DNA from: Ochotona curzoniae
Taxonomy: Eukaryota > Chordata > Mammalia > Lagomorpha > Ochotonidae
DNA: 64,000 bases
NCBI RefSeq assembly: GCF_017591425.1
Contig: NW_024465885.1
Span: 36,278,501 to 36,342,500 of the forward strand
Direction of reading: 5' to 3'
Part shown: in pieces, positions 20,551 to 33,104 of the stretch
Layout: every line of letters starts with the position of its first letter
Numbering within the stretch: position 1 is the stretch's first letter
The notes under the pieces: generated by a model
The model's database searches: none
What the model was told of the DNA's origin: nothing
What the model saw: the letters and a program-made list of their open reading frames with translations, nothing else
Program-made: the position numbers and the translations under genes

Positions 20551-20712
20551 GGAATGGTCCAATAACTCAGGAGCTAAATCCTCGCCTTTTTTGTGCCAGA
20601 TCTTTCAGGGATGCAGGTTCGTGTCCTGGCTGCTCCTATCCATGTACTGCTTGTGGCTTGCGAAAGCAGTAGAGCATGTCCCAAAGCCTTGGGACATAAA
20701 AACATTCAATAA
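20551..20712 (+). mobile_element. C-repeat SINE 5' half
   Basis: Head and first body half ('ctaaatcctcgccttt', 'gtgtcctggctgctcctatcc', 'agcctgggac'-like 'agccttggga') are followed by an A-rich run at about 20,745-20,785 in place of the usual second half. Confidence 0.65.
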
Positions 20713-20974
20713 CCCATACTGTAATTAAAAAAGAAGAGCAATTTCAGCTAAAAAAAAAAAAACAAAAAGAAAGCAAAATAAAAGATAGGATGATGAAAAT
20801 AGAGATGAGAACATATATCAGGGAGGCAAACTTAAACACATAGACAAATATTCAGTAGAAATATGTCACCAAATCTAGAAGTTATTTCTCTCTGAGGATA
20901 AAAAATAGCAAATGAGACAATGACCAGAAGAAAAAAGTTAAAACTAGGTACTCTAAACATTGAAAATATAAACA

Positions 20975-21275
20975 TGTGGCATACTGGTTATGATATCACA
21001 TTGCATTCTCTCTCCACCTGCAATTTCAATTTCCATCTCATGCACACCGTGCTGGTGATGACTTAAACACTTCACTGGAGCCCCTGTCCCCAGCCGGGGA
21101 GAACCCTTTGTGAGTTTACATTCATTGTTTTGGCTTATACAGTCCCAGCTGCTTTGGGTGGGCATTTGGATAGAAACTTACAAAGGGAAGACATACAAAG
21201 TTCTTTCTCTTTCTCTCTTGCTATCACCCTTAATGACTTTCTCTTCCTTTCAAATAAAATAGAAATTCCTAAAGA
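20975..21275 (+). mobile_element. Old C-repeat SINE
   Basis: Diverged forward copy: a head-like start, 'tgctggtgatgacttaaacac', 'gtgggcatttgg' near 21,155 and a 'ctttctctttctctcttgc...tcaaataaaatagaaa' tail. This is the older lagomorph subtype. Confidence 0.6.
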
Positions 21276-21284
21276 AGGTTGATT

Positions 21285-21345
21285 GATGAATATACATGTA
21301 TGAATATACATATATATGTATGTGTATGTGTGTTTGTATGTATTA
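21285..21345. repeat. TATG/TGTA-rich simple repeat
   Basis: Imperfect tatg/tgta alternation just after an old SINE tail, probably grown from it. Confidence 0.6.
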
Positions 21346-21377
21346 CCTACATTAGTCTCTGCTCTCAGTTGTTTTTA

Positions 21378-21717
21378 AAGATTCATTTTTTTAATTCTAT
21401 CTAATTTTGCCATAGAGTCAGATATACAGAGAGGAGGAGAGAGAGACAGAGAAGAAGAGCTTCATTCCATTGATTCACTCCCCAAGCGACCGCAATGGCT
21501 GGAGCTGCGCTCATCCGAAACCAAGATCCTGGAGCCTCTTCCTGGTCTCCCACGTGGTGCAGGGTCCCAAGGTTTTGTGTCATTCTGGATTGCTTTCCCA
21601 GGGCACAAGCAGGGAGCTGGATTGGAAGCAGGGTTGCTAAGATTAGAACCAGTGCCCATAACTGATCCTGGTGCAAGCAAGGTAAGGGCTTTAGCCGGCA
21701 GGCCACAGCACCGGGCC
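21378..21717 (-). mobile_element. C-repeat SINE
   Basis: A full reverse copy ending 'ccacagcaccgggccc'. The B-box region is nearly intact (gattagaacc). The strongest reverse frames here are SINE by-products. Confidence 0.93.
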
Positions 21718-24700
21718 CTCAACATTTTTAACTTGGTGAACATTTAGTGAATAAGTGTTTATGATGCTACTTGGAATGCCCACATCCCAAATCACAGTGT
21801 TTGCATGCCAGCTCGGGTTCTACTATCGATTCTGCAATATCAATATATACCCTGGGAGGCAGCTGATAACTGTGCAAGTACATGTTCCCTGCCATGCACA
21901 CGAAAACACTGATTTAGTTTTAGATCCCTGACTTTGGCCTGCCTTAGACCAAAATACTTTGGGCAACTGGCTAGTGAACCAGCAGTAGAAAAATTCCCTC
22001 TGTCTGATATTCTTGTGTAAAAAAGAATTTTTAAAAAGTTAGCTTTGTCACGTGGCTTCACTGATAGGGTTAGAAGTGTATAATTAAATCTATGGTCACA
22101 TACAAATGATATGATGATACATCACATATTTTAGTTTTTTTTTTTAAATGGGACATTATGGAAAATTGCTCTTACTTCATTATTGTTCCATTGAACACTT
22201 TTCATGTCAGATTAAAAATCTCATTCTAAATTATTTGTAGTATAGTATTTGTAACATTTTTGTGAACTTATAAAGGCTTATACATTTTCAAATTTCTCAG
22301 ATATTCATAAACAATTACTATATAATAGTCTAGTTTCAGATACTGCCAATTATATTACTATAAAGCATAAACAAGCTTTCATTTTCCTAAGCTATTTCTG
22401 TTATATAACACTATGGAAATGGTGAATTTATCTTCTATACATTTATCTGTGACTAAAATAGTTTTAATCACTAAAATAGTTGTAGTCACAGATGAGTACC
22501 ACAGAAGGCATTGCAACATTAAAAGGAATAATTTCAATGTGCTAATTTTCATACTTGTGAGGTTTCCAAACTAGCAGAAAGTTGAAAGTAAAATTTTCAG
22601 AACGTATCCTTTGTAGTCACTGCAATTTGCTTGTTATTTCACTTAAGGCTCTTTGAATTGATTGAACTGTTTCTAGAAGTTCATGGCGGCAATTGAAGTT
22701 GAAATAACTGTGAAAACTTTCTTAAAGGGTTCTTTCCAGAATAAAAATATTTGGTTGTGTAAAAATGCACCAAAACTTAGAAAGTATGAAAAGTAACACC
22801 AGCGAAGGAAAAAAATTTGCTGTTGTTTTCCAGATATGTGTTTGTCACTTGAAGACAAAAAATAAAGGAAATCATTACTTCGCAAAAAGAATATAGACCC
22901 TAATCATTTCTATTACCTGGTCAAACTCACTCATTTCCAAGAAAAATCTTCCTACAGCTTCTTGACTGTATTATGCAGTATACGGAATAGCTCAGTTTCC
23001 TTTCACATGGCTGCTATTATTGAAACATCACAGAATTCGGTCAGATTCCTTTTAAGAAAAACAAGGAGCACTAACCCATCCCTTCAATGTCAGACATTAA
23101 TATTTCACCTAACACTTGAAAGTCCTCAAAAATGTGATCAAATTGTAGTTGTTAGCTCTAATTGATAGTTGATATTTATATAAAAATGAAGAAGTCAAGA
23201 ACAATTTTTTCAGTTTTCTGTTTGGTATTTTGGTGTTTAATGAATAAACCTAACACAACTAAACTTGTTGAATATAGCAACACTCTACCTTTAACCACAC
23301 ATTGTTACTACTGCACAAAGTAGAATATCTATGCATTAATCCCTAGTGTTACACTAATGCTTTGAAATTTCTGAGAATGCTTTTAGTAGACTAACCTACT
23401 CGTCGTTTTTTCCTTTCATTCCCTTCTTCCCAACATACAGATTATTATGTTCTCACTGTAAGAATTTTCCACATGTATCACCTGTAGTGATCTCTTGTTT
23501 GGTTCACTTCTCTCTCTCTTATCAAATCTAGTTATTTATTGAAAAGTGTCTTTGAACAGTACCTATATGACAGCAGACAACAAGCCACCAAACAAGTTAA
23601 GTGTATACTAACTTCAACTTTTAATAGAATGTTGACATCAGATATTAAAGTCCCAATTAAATATTATTGACGCATATTTGAAAGCAGCTGAGAATTCAGC
23701 AAACGAGAGAAGGAAGGAATGAGTGAGTTCTTCAGGCATTTAGAAACTCCCAGAACTTGTGCTGAGCTACAAAGTTCAAATGCAAAAGAAGAGACACTGC
23801 TCCTCTCTGGTCTTCTGGTAAAGACTTTTATTAAGAAAGGAAATGCAAATCAAGACTACATAGTCTTAAAAAAAAACTTTACATTAACATTTCAATATCT
23901 TCCTAGATTGAGCTATAAAATTGTGAAAGGAAGTGAAGGCTGTTGAGTGAAGCTTAAGGTGAGGAATGGTGTTATAACTTAGCAATAAAAATGCAACAAT
24001 ACTGCCATCTACCGCTTCAAATATTTGTTTTTGCTTGATAAAATATGTGCTTTTTGTTTAAAAATAAGATCGCGAGGGTATTTAAAATAGAATAAAACAC
24101 TGTTTGAATGCCAAAAAAACTAATAAAAATACAACTATGTAACTTTTCTAATAGTATACATTTCTCATCAACTTTTTGAAAATCCTTGTGTATCAAGCTT
24201 GCATGACCTTTGTGCTAAGTGATTTATTTTAAACATATATGCAATTTAATATTTGAATTTACATAAACATTTTTCAGATGCCTTGGATGTGATACAAAAC
24301 AAAAACATCCTCAATAATAATGTCTAGTTTTCAGATTGGCATCTGGAATTATGTTATTGCCTTTCAAGGCTTCAGGAAGGGTGTTGGGAAAGAACACAGG
24401 TTGTCTTTGGAGTGAAGGAATCAGGATGACCTGACAATGGTGCAGGTGTGAGTGCTTACATGGCATCCGTGTGTATCAGCGTGGGCTTCAGTGACGTAGT
24501 CCATGCGGAGACAGGATCCTCATGCACAAATCAATGCATTTATTCATCACAACTTCTTCAGGCTTTCCCAGGACCTTTGCCCTGAAGTCGAATTTTAATG
24601 TTTAACAGTAATTCTGTTTTCCTATATTAGTGTAGTTAATCTTTCTGTTTCTAAATGTATTACTCAGTTACAATCAAGAAAATAGCTTGTTGATTTGCAA

Positions 24701-26489
24701 TCACCCAAGTGAAATACTCACACTGTGCTTTGCGAAAACAAGTACTGATATCAACATTCAGATAAAGTGAAACAGGAAGTCAAAGAAAATGTATGAATTA
24801 TTAATCAAAATGAACATGCTTATTTTGTACATTTTCAATACATAAAACACATATTTCATATCCTTATTTAACTCCAGATTTTTTTCCTTCAAGGATAAAA
24901 TCCACTACATTTTAGTTACCTGATCTGAGATTTTTAAAAAAGTGTGAGAACATGCTTTCTAGGATATAATTTTGAAGATCAAATGGCACATAGAATTTAT
25001 TTTCCTTCTTTTCTGGGAACTTTTTTAGATTTAAAAAGGAAGAAATGTCTGTTAACTTTTTCTTTTATTTGACCTAACATGTAAATCTGCTTGCTGGGAG
25101 AAAATATGACTTTTGGTAAGTTTTCTATGGTGTCATAAGTGTTTGAATTCACAGGACAAAGTTCAGCAGCCAACTACCAGGAGAAATTTCAAAGAAGATG
25201 CTATGTGTGGCATTTAGCCAAAAGGATAAACTTGAGTAACAGAACTCGGCAACTTAAATAGAATGAAATGATGAGCATTTAGCTTTGGATGTAATTTCTT
25301 TCATCTTCTGCCAGATATATTCAATAAAAATCAACATTGCTCTATTACAGCCTTCCATGGGTTTTGTTTGAGCTTCTGTGAATACTGGAAATGCCCGACT
25401 AGTGAGGGGATGGAGAGAGCTGATGAAAGAGTTAAGTCATAGAAAAACTGATGATGTGCAGCTTACTGACAAGCAAAAAGATAATTTGGTGAGAAAAAAA
25501 TACCAAATTGAAAGATGAGATTTTTGCAATGCATACAAATAAAAATTAACCTGAATTCATATGCTAGCCTAATTTTAGAAAAAATAATATCTAAACTATA
25601 AATAGAATTATTTTTATATTGTGATAAAGGATCAGAGATGTCAAGAATTCTAGGAGTAGGTTAATTGAATGTGAAAAAGCCTCTGGATAACCATTAGAAC
25701 AGCTTGTTTAGGAGCCCAGTGTGAGATGCCGTACACCACACAGGAGGAGAAGCACAAGGCTACACAATAGACACCTTGGTCTGAGTTGAGAAGAAGTTCC
25801 CACTTTGGGAAATTAGACATCCCTGTAAAAGCCACCTCTTAGTAACTATCAAACAACTGCCAGCAATAAATTTCTGCATGAAACAAGCAGTTCATTCTTT
25901 TATTAGCTTAAGTTGCCTGGGTGTAAAAGATATTTAACTATCAATCAAGCAGATACGTAAGTAATAATTTGGACAAAGAAATACGTATGAAGCCCCCTAG
26001 GCAACTTATACAAAGAACATACCCCAAAGGTGATCTCACTTACCTTACCATTTATTTATTACATAGCATCTCAGCAGGTGATGTGATTATCACTTTAGCA
26101 TGTAAACTCTAGAATTTCAGAATGTGGAAAATTAAAAAGCCAAGTTCAAGTTCAGAAATGCAAAAGAAAGCTGTCATAGTCCTAGTGAGCAATAAATAGC
26201 TCAATTTCTGCTTTTCTATACTTACTCATTCTGTCTAATCCGTAAACATACAAGTGCACCTTAACTCTTTTGCACTGACATAGCTTAAGCACTTAACTTT
26301 TAAAGTTAAATGGACCCCTAATTATAAAAAAAAGTTAATAAAACAATCACAATTGATATTGTCACAGATCTTAGACTACCTGAGGTGTAAGACAAAAGCA
26401 TTGCACTGTTAGTCATGTAGAAAGGGTGTGCTTTACCTGAACATGCAGTGTAAATAAAGGAGGGTTAGGAAGAAAGTAAAAGAATACAT
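21718..26489. other. Unassigned AT-rich DNA, 4.8 kb
   Basis: The longest stretch without a recognised repeat. It contains an 11-bp inverted repeat with an internal direct repeat at 22,445-22,493. Open frames (for example 22,962-23,165 and 23,719-23,946) lack recognisable domains. Ancient repeats too decayed to see by eye, or conserved non-coding elements, are possible. Confidence 0.45.
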
Positions 26490-26700
26490 AATCTTGGGCC
26501 AGTACAATGCTATAACAGGTGGATCTCTCTCCTGCAGAGGCTACATCTCGTATCGGTGTCAGTTCCAATCCCTGCTGCTCCACTTCCTATCCAGCTTCCT
26601 GCTAATGTAACTGAGAAAGCAGCGGAGGATGGCCCAATGTCTCTCTCCTTCTCTGTAACTGTCTTTCAAATAAATAAACTATTTTTAATAAAAAAAATAA
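26490..26700 (+). mobile_element. C-repeat SINE with internal deletion
   Basis: A forward head and first half ('tcagttccaatccctgctgctccact', 'gaggatggcccaatg') joins straight to 'tctctctccttctctgtaac' and 'caaataaataaac'. About 100 bp of the middle body is missing. Confidence 0.8.
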
Positions 26701-28680
26701 TTTTGTCTAGTCTGACATGGATCATAACTCCAATTTCTGTAATTTTTGAAATATTTAGTATCAACAGATCTTTAACATGGATAATGCTAATTATAATTAC
26801 AGTGTACATACTGAGCAGATTGACATCTTATTTACCTGAATTGAATCTTCCTTCAATGATTATCTTCCTCGAGATAAAAAGAGAATAATTCTGACCCTAT
26901 TGCAAACTTTTAAGTTTTATCTTTTTAACATATATGCATCCAAATATTTACTTTAAAAGAATTAAAGAGTGTATTATTAAGGAGCTCACTTTAATCTGTA
27001 TGTTTGTATACTATATTTCATACTGGCACTTAATCCCCATATTACTATAGGTGGCATAAATCTTCACTGTCTAAGCTTGTGAAGACATAGTGAAGATAAT
27101 CATCTAAAGAGATGAGGGAGAGTGATAGCATCCTAGGATTTACAATTTATCTGGCTGATCAGAATTGCAACTATTCTGGAAACGTAAATAAAAAGCTATT
27201 TTTTTCTTTTCTTGTATGAAGAATGATGTCACAGTCATTTTAATGAAAACATTGTACAAGATTTCAAAGTCTCTAAGGCATGGTAGTGTAAATAACTGAA
27301 TAACTAACCAGAATTTGAGTATGTTTATTTTCACTTTATACCATTCAACATTCTGCAAAAGGAAGTATATTCTGATTTCAAACTACTTTTAACATATTTT
27401 CACTAGCAAGAAACTCATCATTTTTTTTATAATTCTTTCAAATAAGAGAACCTACATAAATTGTTGAACCTTCTTTAGATTCAAAAAGTTCAGTGCCCAA
27501 GCCAGTTTCAGCTGCCATTTCTTGCCATTCTTAAAATGTCTGGCTAATCTGTAACAAACTGGGAGTGTTATGGGGATTTATGATCCCATTGCTAACTGAA
27601 TCATCTTGACTTTAATGTTTTTCTCATGTATGTCTGTTCTGTTTTTTTTCCCCCAGTTGGTTGTTATTCTTTGTTTTAAATTTCTTTCCTATTATAAGGT
27701 TGTCAGTCAATACCTCTAGTGTGATTAGAAAACACAGTTGTTTTCCTCAAATTGCTCTTCAGAACCCCATCACAGATTGCATTGGAAAGTGCCACATCAA
27801 TTCATGCAATAAGTCAGCGTGACACAACACTGGATGAAGACTACAGAATCAACTAAAGTGCAGAATAAGAATGATTTACCTTGTTACTTTCTTTCTAAGT
27901 ATGTCTGGTTGTTACTCAAGTGTATTCCATGCTCCAAATAAAAAACATGAAGGGGCAAGCAATTATTTTTCTAAAAGGAAGTTAAAAAAATGTAAAGATA
28001 GGTATTTGCTGTAAGCATTCTCCTAAGTAGCAAGCTGCAATTATGTGCTTTATGCCCTCTTCTCTGTGTCTTTTGAATTGTTTAGATTTATTATAACTGA
28101 TTCCCTTGAATGACTTTTAGGTTATTTCTTCAAATGGGGATACTTTACCCTATGGGCTGTTTTGGCAATATATATCAGTTACACTTTTGTGAGATACACT
28201 TTAGAAAGAAAGTGTGTGAAGGATTCACATCAAGCCAAATAAAATATTTCATCCACAGAGGTTTTTTTTACATGCGGATAAAATATTGGATTGCACAATA
28301 AGTTTGAATCACAGGTTGTATTTTAGTCACATCAAAGCAAAGAGGAATGAGTAACACACCTCTGTAAAGTGTAACACACTGAGAAAGAATTGACCAAGCA
28401 ATAGGTAAGATTAGGTAGTGAAAATAATATTAAAGCCACTTTTAAATAACTCAGATTTGCTGAAATGTTCACTTTTTATAATTTGGAAATATCTATGACA
28501 TTCTAATTACTACTAAATATTAGGCATTTAGGGTTAAGATTCAGTTCTGGTAGAAAGTTTCAATGACTGCATAAGACAAACCATTATGATCAGTAACTTA
28601 AGCAAGATGAAATATTCACCAATAATCATAGTTTTTCTTAAGTTCCTCTGAAAATGTAAACTTGAGAATAATTTTCATAG
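26701..28680. other. Unassigned AT-rich DNA
   Basis: About 2 kb with no recognised feature. The frame at 26,556-26,888 begins in the SINE and runs into AT-rich sequence; it is not credible as a gene. Confidence 0.4.
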
Positions 28681-29003
28681 GCCCAGTGGGATGGCTCAAT
28701 GGCTAAATACTCGCCATGCATGCACTGGACCCATGTGTGGGTACCTGTTTGTGTTCTGGCTGTTCTGCTTTCCATCCAACTCCCTGTTTATGACCTGGGA
28801 AATCAGTGGAGTGTGGTTCAAAGCCTTGGGACCCTGTACCCACGTGGGAGACCCAAAAGAAGCTCCACACTCCTGGCTTCAGATCAGAGCAGCTCCCACC
28901 ATTGTGGCCACTTGGGGAGTGAAACAGTGGATGGAAGATCTTTCTCTCTGTCTCTCCTTCTCTCTGTAAATCTTACTTTGCATTAAATATAAATATTTTT
29001 TAA
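28681..29003 (+). mobile_element. C-repeat SINE
   Basis: Full-length forward copy ('gcccagtgggatggc', 'gaccctgtacccacgtgggagaccc', 'tctctctgtctctccttctctctgtaaatc'). The B box is degraded to gtgttctggc. Confidence 0.92.
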
Positions 29004-29005
29004 AA

Positions 29006-29779
29006 GCAAATATATGTTTTCAGTAACACTGAAGTACTTTTAAGAGACTCCTGGGAAATGATGTACAAGATAATTAAAGGTGTCCATTGTCAGTCAAGAA
29101 AAGTAGGGAGGATGAAACTTATTTTATGGGAAGACACAGTCTACAGCATAGAAATGGCATGTTAATCCCAGGTAAAACTGAAATTAAGTCATGGTTCCCC
29201 TTTCCACATTAAATAGAGTAAATCTTAATAAGTAGAATCAAATGAGTAGGAATATCCCAAGACAAATTTCAGGATCATATATATGATATATGATAAATAT
29301 GAGATACATATTTTTATGGTTATGATCTTACATTGGTTGACCAAAATATGTTAGTCAGTCCTTTGAAATCTCAAGTCAGCACACATGCTTTATTTTGATT
29401 GAAGATTTTTTATTTATGACATTTGCAAGTTTAGATGGGATTTTTAAAGGAAAATGTATAAAAAGTAATTGAAACATAACAGCAGTAAAAAAGTAATATT
29501 TGAACACACGAATAAAGATGAAACTATTGATGAATATAATGGAGAAATATTTCCCAAGAAACAAGGCATAAAAGAAAACCAGCTATAGGCTTACCTGTTT
29601 TTTCAGTGAAGCACCAGAGAAAACCAGAACAAAAGCCAACTTTTTCAGGTACGTTAACAAGCCTAGTAGGTCCACGTATGCCTGCTACCTCATCTTACAT
29701 CACAGCCCATACTAGGAATGTTTACTGCTAGCAGCACCGTCCTCTTGAAAAATGCATTTATTTTTATGTAATAATGTTT
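29006..29779. other. Unassigned AT-rich DNA
   Basis: No feature was recognised. Confidence 0.4.
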
Positions 29780-30030
29780 CTAACTGCAGTTAGAGGAAAC
29801 CTTATTGAGGCTTTGTTTGCATTTCCCTGATGGCTACTGATTCTGAGCATGTTTCCATGTGTGTTGCCAATTTATATGTCATCCTTTGAAAAATGTTTAT
29901 ATACTTAACACACTTGTTAACTGGATTTTTTGTTGTTGTTAGTTGAGTGTTTTGAATTTTTTTACAGATCCTGAGTATTTAGTATTTAATCAAATGTGTA
30001 ATTTGCAAATAGTTTTTCGTTGTCTTTGAA
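29780..30030 (-). mobile_element. L1 ORF2 C-terminal fragment
   Basis: The plus strand reads as the complement of the L1 ORF2 C-terminus: 'tttgtttgcatttccctgatgg', 'ttgccaatttatatgtcatcctttgaaaaatg', 'tgagtgttttgaat', 'atcaaatgtgtaatttgcaaat'. The order is correct and the sequence diverged. Confidence 0.75.
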
Positions 30031-30032
30031 AA

Positions 30033-30411
30033 AATCCTTATTTGTTTGAAAATCACAGTTACAGAACATGAGGGAGTGAGAGACACGAAGAGTCCAAGAG
30101 ACTGAGAGAGAGAGAGACAAAGACAGAGAGATTGTTCATCTGCTAGTTTACTTCCTGAATGTTTACAGTGGCCAGTGGCCAGGGATGGGCCAATCAGAAG
30201 CCAAGAGCCAGGAGCTTTTTCCAAGTTTTCCATGTGAGTTTGGGAGTTGAGGGAGAGGTGAGGGAAGGGAGGCAGTTGCCTGGGCTGTCCTTTGCTGCTT
30301 TCCCAGGCACATTAGCAGGGAGTTGAATGGGAAGTCGGGCAGCTTGAAGAGGCACCAGTACAGGAGGCAGGTTCCCCAGGTGGTGACTTCATCTACTACA
30401 GCATAACACCA
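30033..30411 (-). mobile_element. Old C-repeat SINE
   Basis: Reverse copy with an expanded GA-rich tail (30,065-30,135), body ('ccaatcagaagccaagagccaggagc', 'gctttcccaggcac') and head end ('gacttcatctactacagcataacacc'). A G/A-rich insertion sits near 30,240-30,275. Confidence 0.75.
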
Positions 30412-30412
30412 A

Positions 30413-30495
30413 CGTCTCTTCTCTGTGTCTCTCTAGTCCCCCAAAAAATTTGACTTTCAAATGATGAGTAAGTCTTATAAAATTAAAAAAAAGAA
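30413..30495 (+). mobile_element. C-repeat SINE 3' tail fragment
   Basis: 'ttctctgtgtctctctag...tttgactttcaaatgatgagtaagtctt' and A-run: a forward tail facing the head of the preceding reverse SINE. Confidence 0.5.
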
Positions 30496-30584
30496 AGTTA
30501 GTTTTCATTAGGCACAAAATTATTATTATTGTTATACCAAGATACTTCACACAATTAACATGGGGACAACCAAATAACACTAAT

Positions 30585-30770
30585 TAAGATTGCTATAGCC
30601 TACATTGCAGTGTCTAGGATAAATTCCCACTTTTGGGTCCTGGCTTCAGCTTTCTCCTAATGTAGATGCTGGAGCACAGCAAAGATGGTTAAGTAGTTGG
30701 ACCCTGTACATTTGTGTCTCCGTTTGTGAAAAATAGAGTTAAAATATTCACTTGGCTGTGCTACAGAAAA
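30585..30770 (+). mobile_element. Possible old C-repeat fragment
   Basis: 'cattgcagtgtctagg...gggtcctggcttcagctttctcctaatg...gcagcaaagatgg...ttggaccctg' follows older C-repeat order loosely. Confidence 0.35.
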
Positions 30771-31154
30771 GATGTGGACATTATGTATAGTTTTCAATTA
30801 CATTAATCAAAGTACAGAAATATACTAATTTTTTTTTCAGGTTATACTTGTAGACAGAGCAGAAACAATGGAGGTTAAATGCTTACCTTGATGTGGAATA
30901 TTTAGAATAAATTCATTTTTGGTTTGGATTCCATGAGTTTAAAACAGATCAAGGACAATAATGTGATCTAATTGTAGATCTTCTTAACAAAGAGTATAAG
31001 TGAATCTAAGATTTCTTAACAGAGAAAGTACAGCTGAATTGAATAACTTAGCATATTCTGCAAAATACAAGACCAATAGCAATTTCATCACTTTTTCTGC
31101 TATATCTCAGGGGGTTTGATATTTTTCTTTTATGCTCATTCATTCATTCAAAAA
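30771..31154. other. Unassigned AT-rich DNA
   Basis: No feature was recognised. Confidence 0.4.
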
Positions 31155-31680
31155 AAGGGTTTTTTTTCTTATTAATTTCCTCACTGACAGATAGGTCATA
31201 CTGCAGCATCATTTGCTTTAAGAAGGTTTTTGATTTTCTTTTTTCATTTCTTCAATGACATATTGATCATTCAGTAGCATATTATTTAACTTCACGTTGT
31301 TGCATATTTTCTATTTTCATCCTATCATTGATTTTGTTTTATGGCTTTTCATTTAAGGGCGAATATGACAACTGTGTAGTAGAGACTAACACATACAGAT
31401 ATGAAGGTACAATGCAGTGTGCATCTCTACTTCAAATATGGACTCCCAATAAAGCTGTTGAATGTATCTTAACAACAGGATGCTGGACTCTGCCAATGTC
31501 CATATCTATAATGTCAGGATACATTTAAATAGCAGCATGATGGACTTATAACTGTTTAAAAAAGACCGTTCTGTTGTAATAATATAGGGGAAACCAGTTA
31601 AGTGGAGGGGGTTGAGGAAAAGGAAATCCTTGAGCTTATGGAATTGTATCATAAGCTAATAAAATCAATGAGTTTTAAAA
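31155..31680 (+). mobile_element. L1 3' end carrying the antisense ORF2 piece
   Basis: About 31,190-31,335 is the complement of ORF2 linker sequence ('gcagcatcatttgctttaag', 'tttcatttcttcaatgaca', 'tgatcattcagtagcat'). It joins at 'tttttcatttaaggg'-type sequence to the L1 3' UTR (31,350-31,680). It aligns along its whole length with 6,590-7,070. It is 5'-truncated near 31,155, so no ORF1 is present. Confidence 0.65.
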
Positions 31681-31908
31681 AGTAAGTCATTTCCCTTCAC
31701 TTAATTGAATATATAATAACTCTGCACTTAAGTTCAAGGCCACCAGGGGAAAGCTAGGTACATTCTTCTTTAAGTGCTCTGACAGGCTTACAAAGCAAAA
31801 ATCAATACTTTAAACTTACCAGATTTTTTTTTAATATTTGCGTTAAATTTTTTAAAAAGTTTTAAACAGGTAAGTAAAACATGCAATTTCAGTTGCTGAC
31901 TAACTTTT
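31681..31908. other. Unassigned AT-rich DNA
   Basis: No feature was recognised. Confidence 0.35.
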
Positions 31909-32234
31909 TTTTTTTAAGATTTATTTATTTATTGGAAAGTCAGATATACAGAGATGAAGAGAGACAGAGAAGATCTTCTGTCAGATGATTCAGTCCCCAA
32001 GTGAGCGCAACGGCCAATGCTACGTCGATCTGAAGCCAGGATCCAGGAACTTCTTCCCAGGTATGCCACGCGGGTGCAGGGTCCCAAAGCTTTGGGCCAT
32101 CCTCAACTGCTTTCCCAGGCCACAAGCAGGGAGTGGATAGGAAGTGGAGCTGCCGGGATTAGAACCAGCGCCCATATGGGATCCCAGCACATTCAAAGTG
32201 AGGACTTTAGCCTCTAGGCCACGCTGCCAGGCCC
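31909..32234 (-). mobile_element. C-repeat SINE, intact B box
   Basis: A full reverse copy with T-run at the left and 'gctgccaggcccc' head at the right. The B box is intact (complement of 32,156-32,166). A tgactaa motif flanks both sides (31,897-31,903; about 32,239-32,245), a possible short duplication. Confidence 0.93.
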
Positions 32235-33104
32235 CTGTTGACTAATGTTTTGATTAAAATATTGTAGTAGAGTCTTAGAGGTGGATTCAGTAGAGGTGAA
32301 TTGTGCTAAGTATATTAGGTAGAGTTGAATGAATCATCCATATGATAGAGAGACATTTAAAAAGAGATCTAACTATTGAGATGACAGTATAAAGTACTAA
32401 GGCAAATAACCAACTTATTGTTTATTTTAATAGCCAATTGTTTATCTTATTACAATTAGTCATTTCATAATTTTTCCAAGGCAATTAATCTGTATTTTAG
32501 AAAACGTGACCTAGCAGTTATTTAAATTCCTTTTATCAACTGAAATAATTGGAGTCGGTTTGGACAATCAGCTTTGGAGTTCATTTAGTTATTCAGACTG
32601 ATTATTTAATCTTGGGATCAATTAATTGCTCCAGTTTAATGTTTTCAAGTCTGATTTTCATTTCACATTTCATATTTTTCTTACAGATGGGTATAAACAA
32701 TGACTCAAATATAAACAACATGGTTAAAATGTTAAAATCAAGTTGAATATCGATTTATCAATAGTTATACTTTAATAATTATATAATAACTGCAATTATT
32801 ATAAAGAGTACACTGCAATCCCAACTTCAATACAACTGTCTCAGTGTGTGTCTATCTTACCTGAGTTTTACTATCTTAAATTTTTGTTAGTAATAAGATT
32901 TCAGCTGTTTTTCCTAATTTGACATCATAGTGTATTTAAATGATATTCTATTCCCTCTTCTCTTTTAGAAAAAGAAAAAAAATCCATATATGTCAACCTT
33001 TTAGACATTGTGCTGTAAGTGCCAAAATAGCTACTCATTGTTTTAATATTTTATTTTCAATGTTATTTATACTTGACAGGTATGCACACCCATGTGGCCT
33101 CACT
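32235..33104. other. Unassigned AT-rich DNA
   Basis: No feature was recognised. The frame at 32,549-32,746 has no recognisable domain. Confidence 0.4.
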
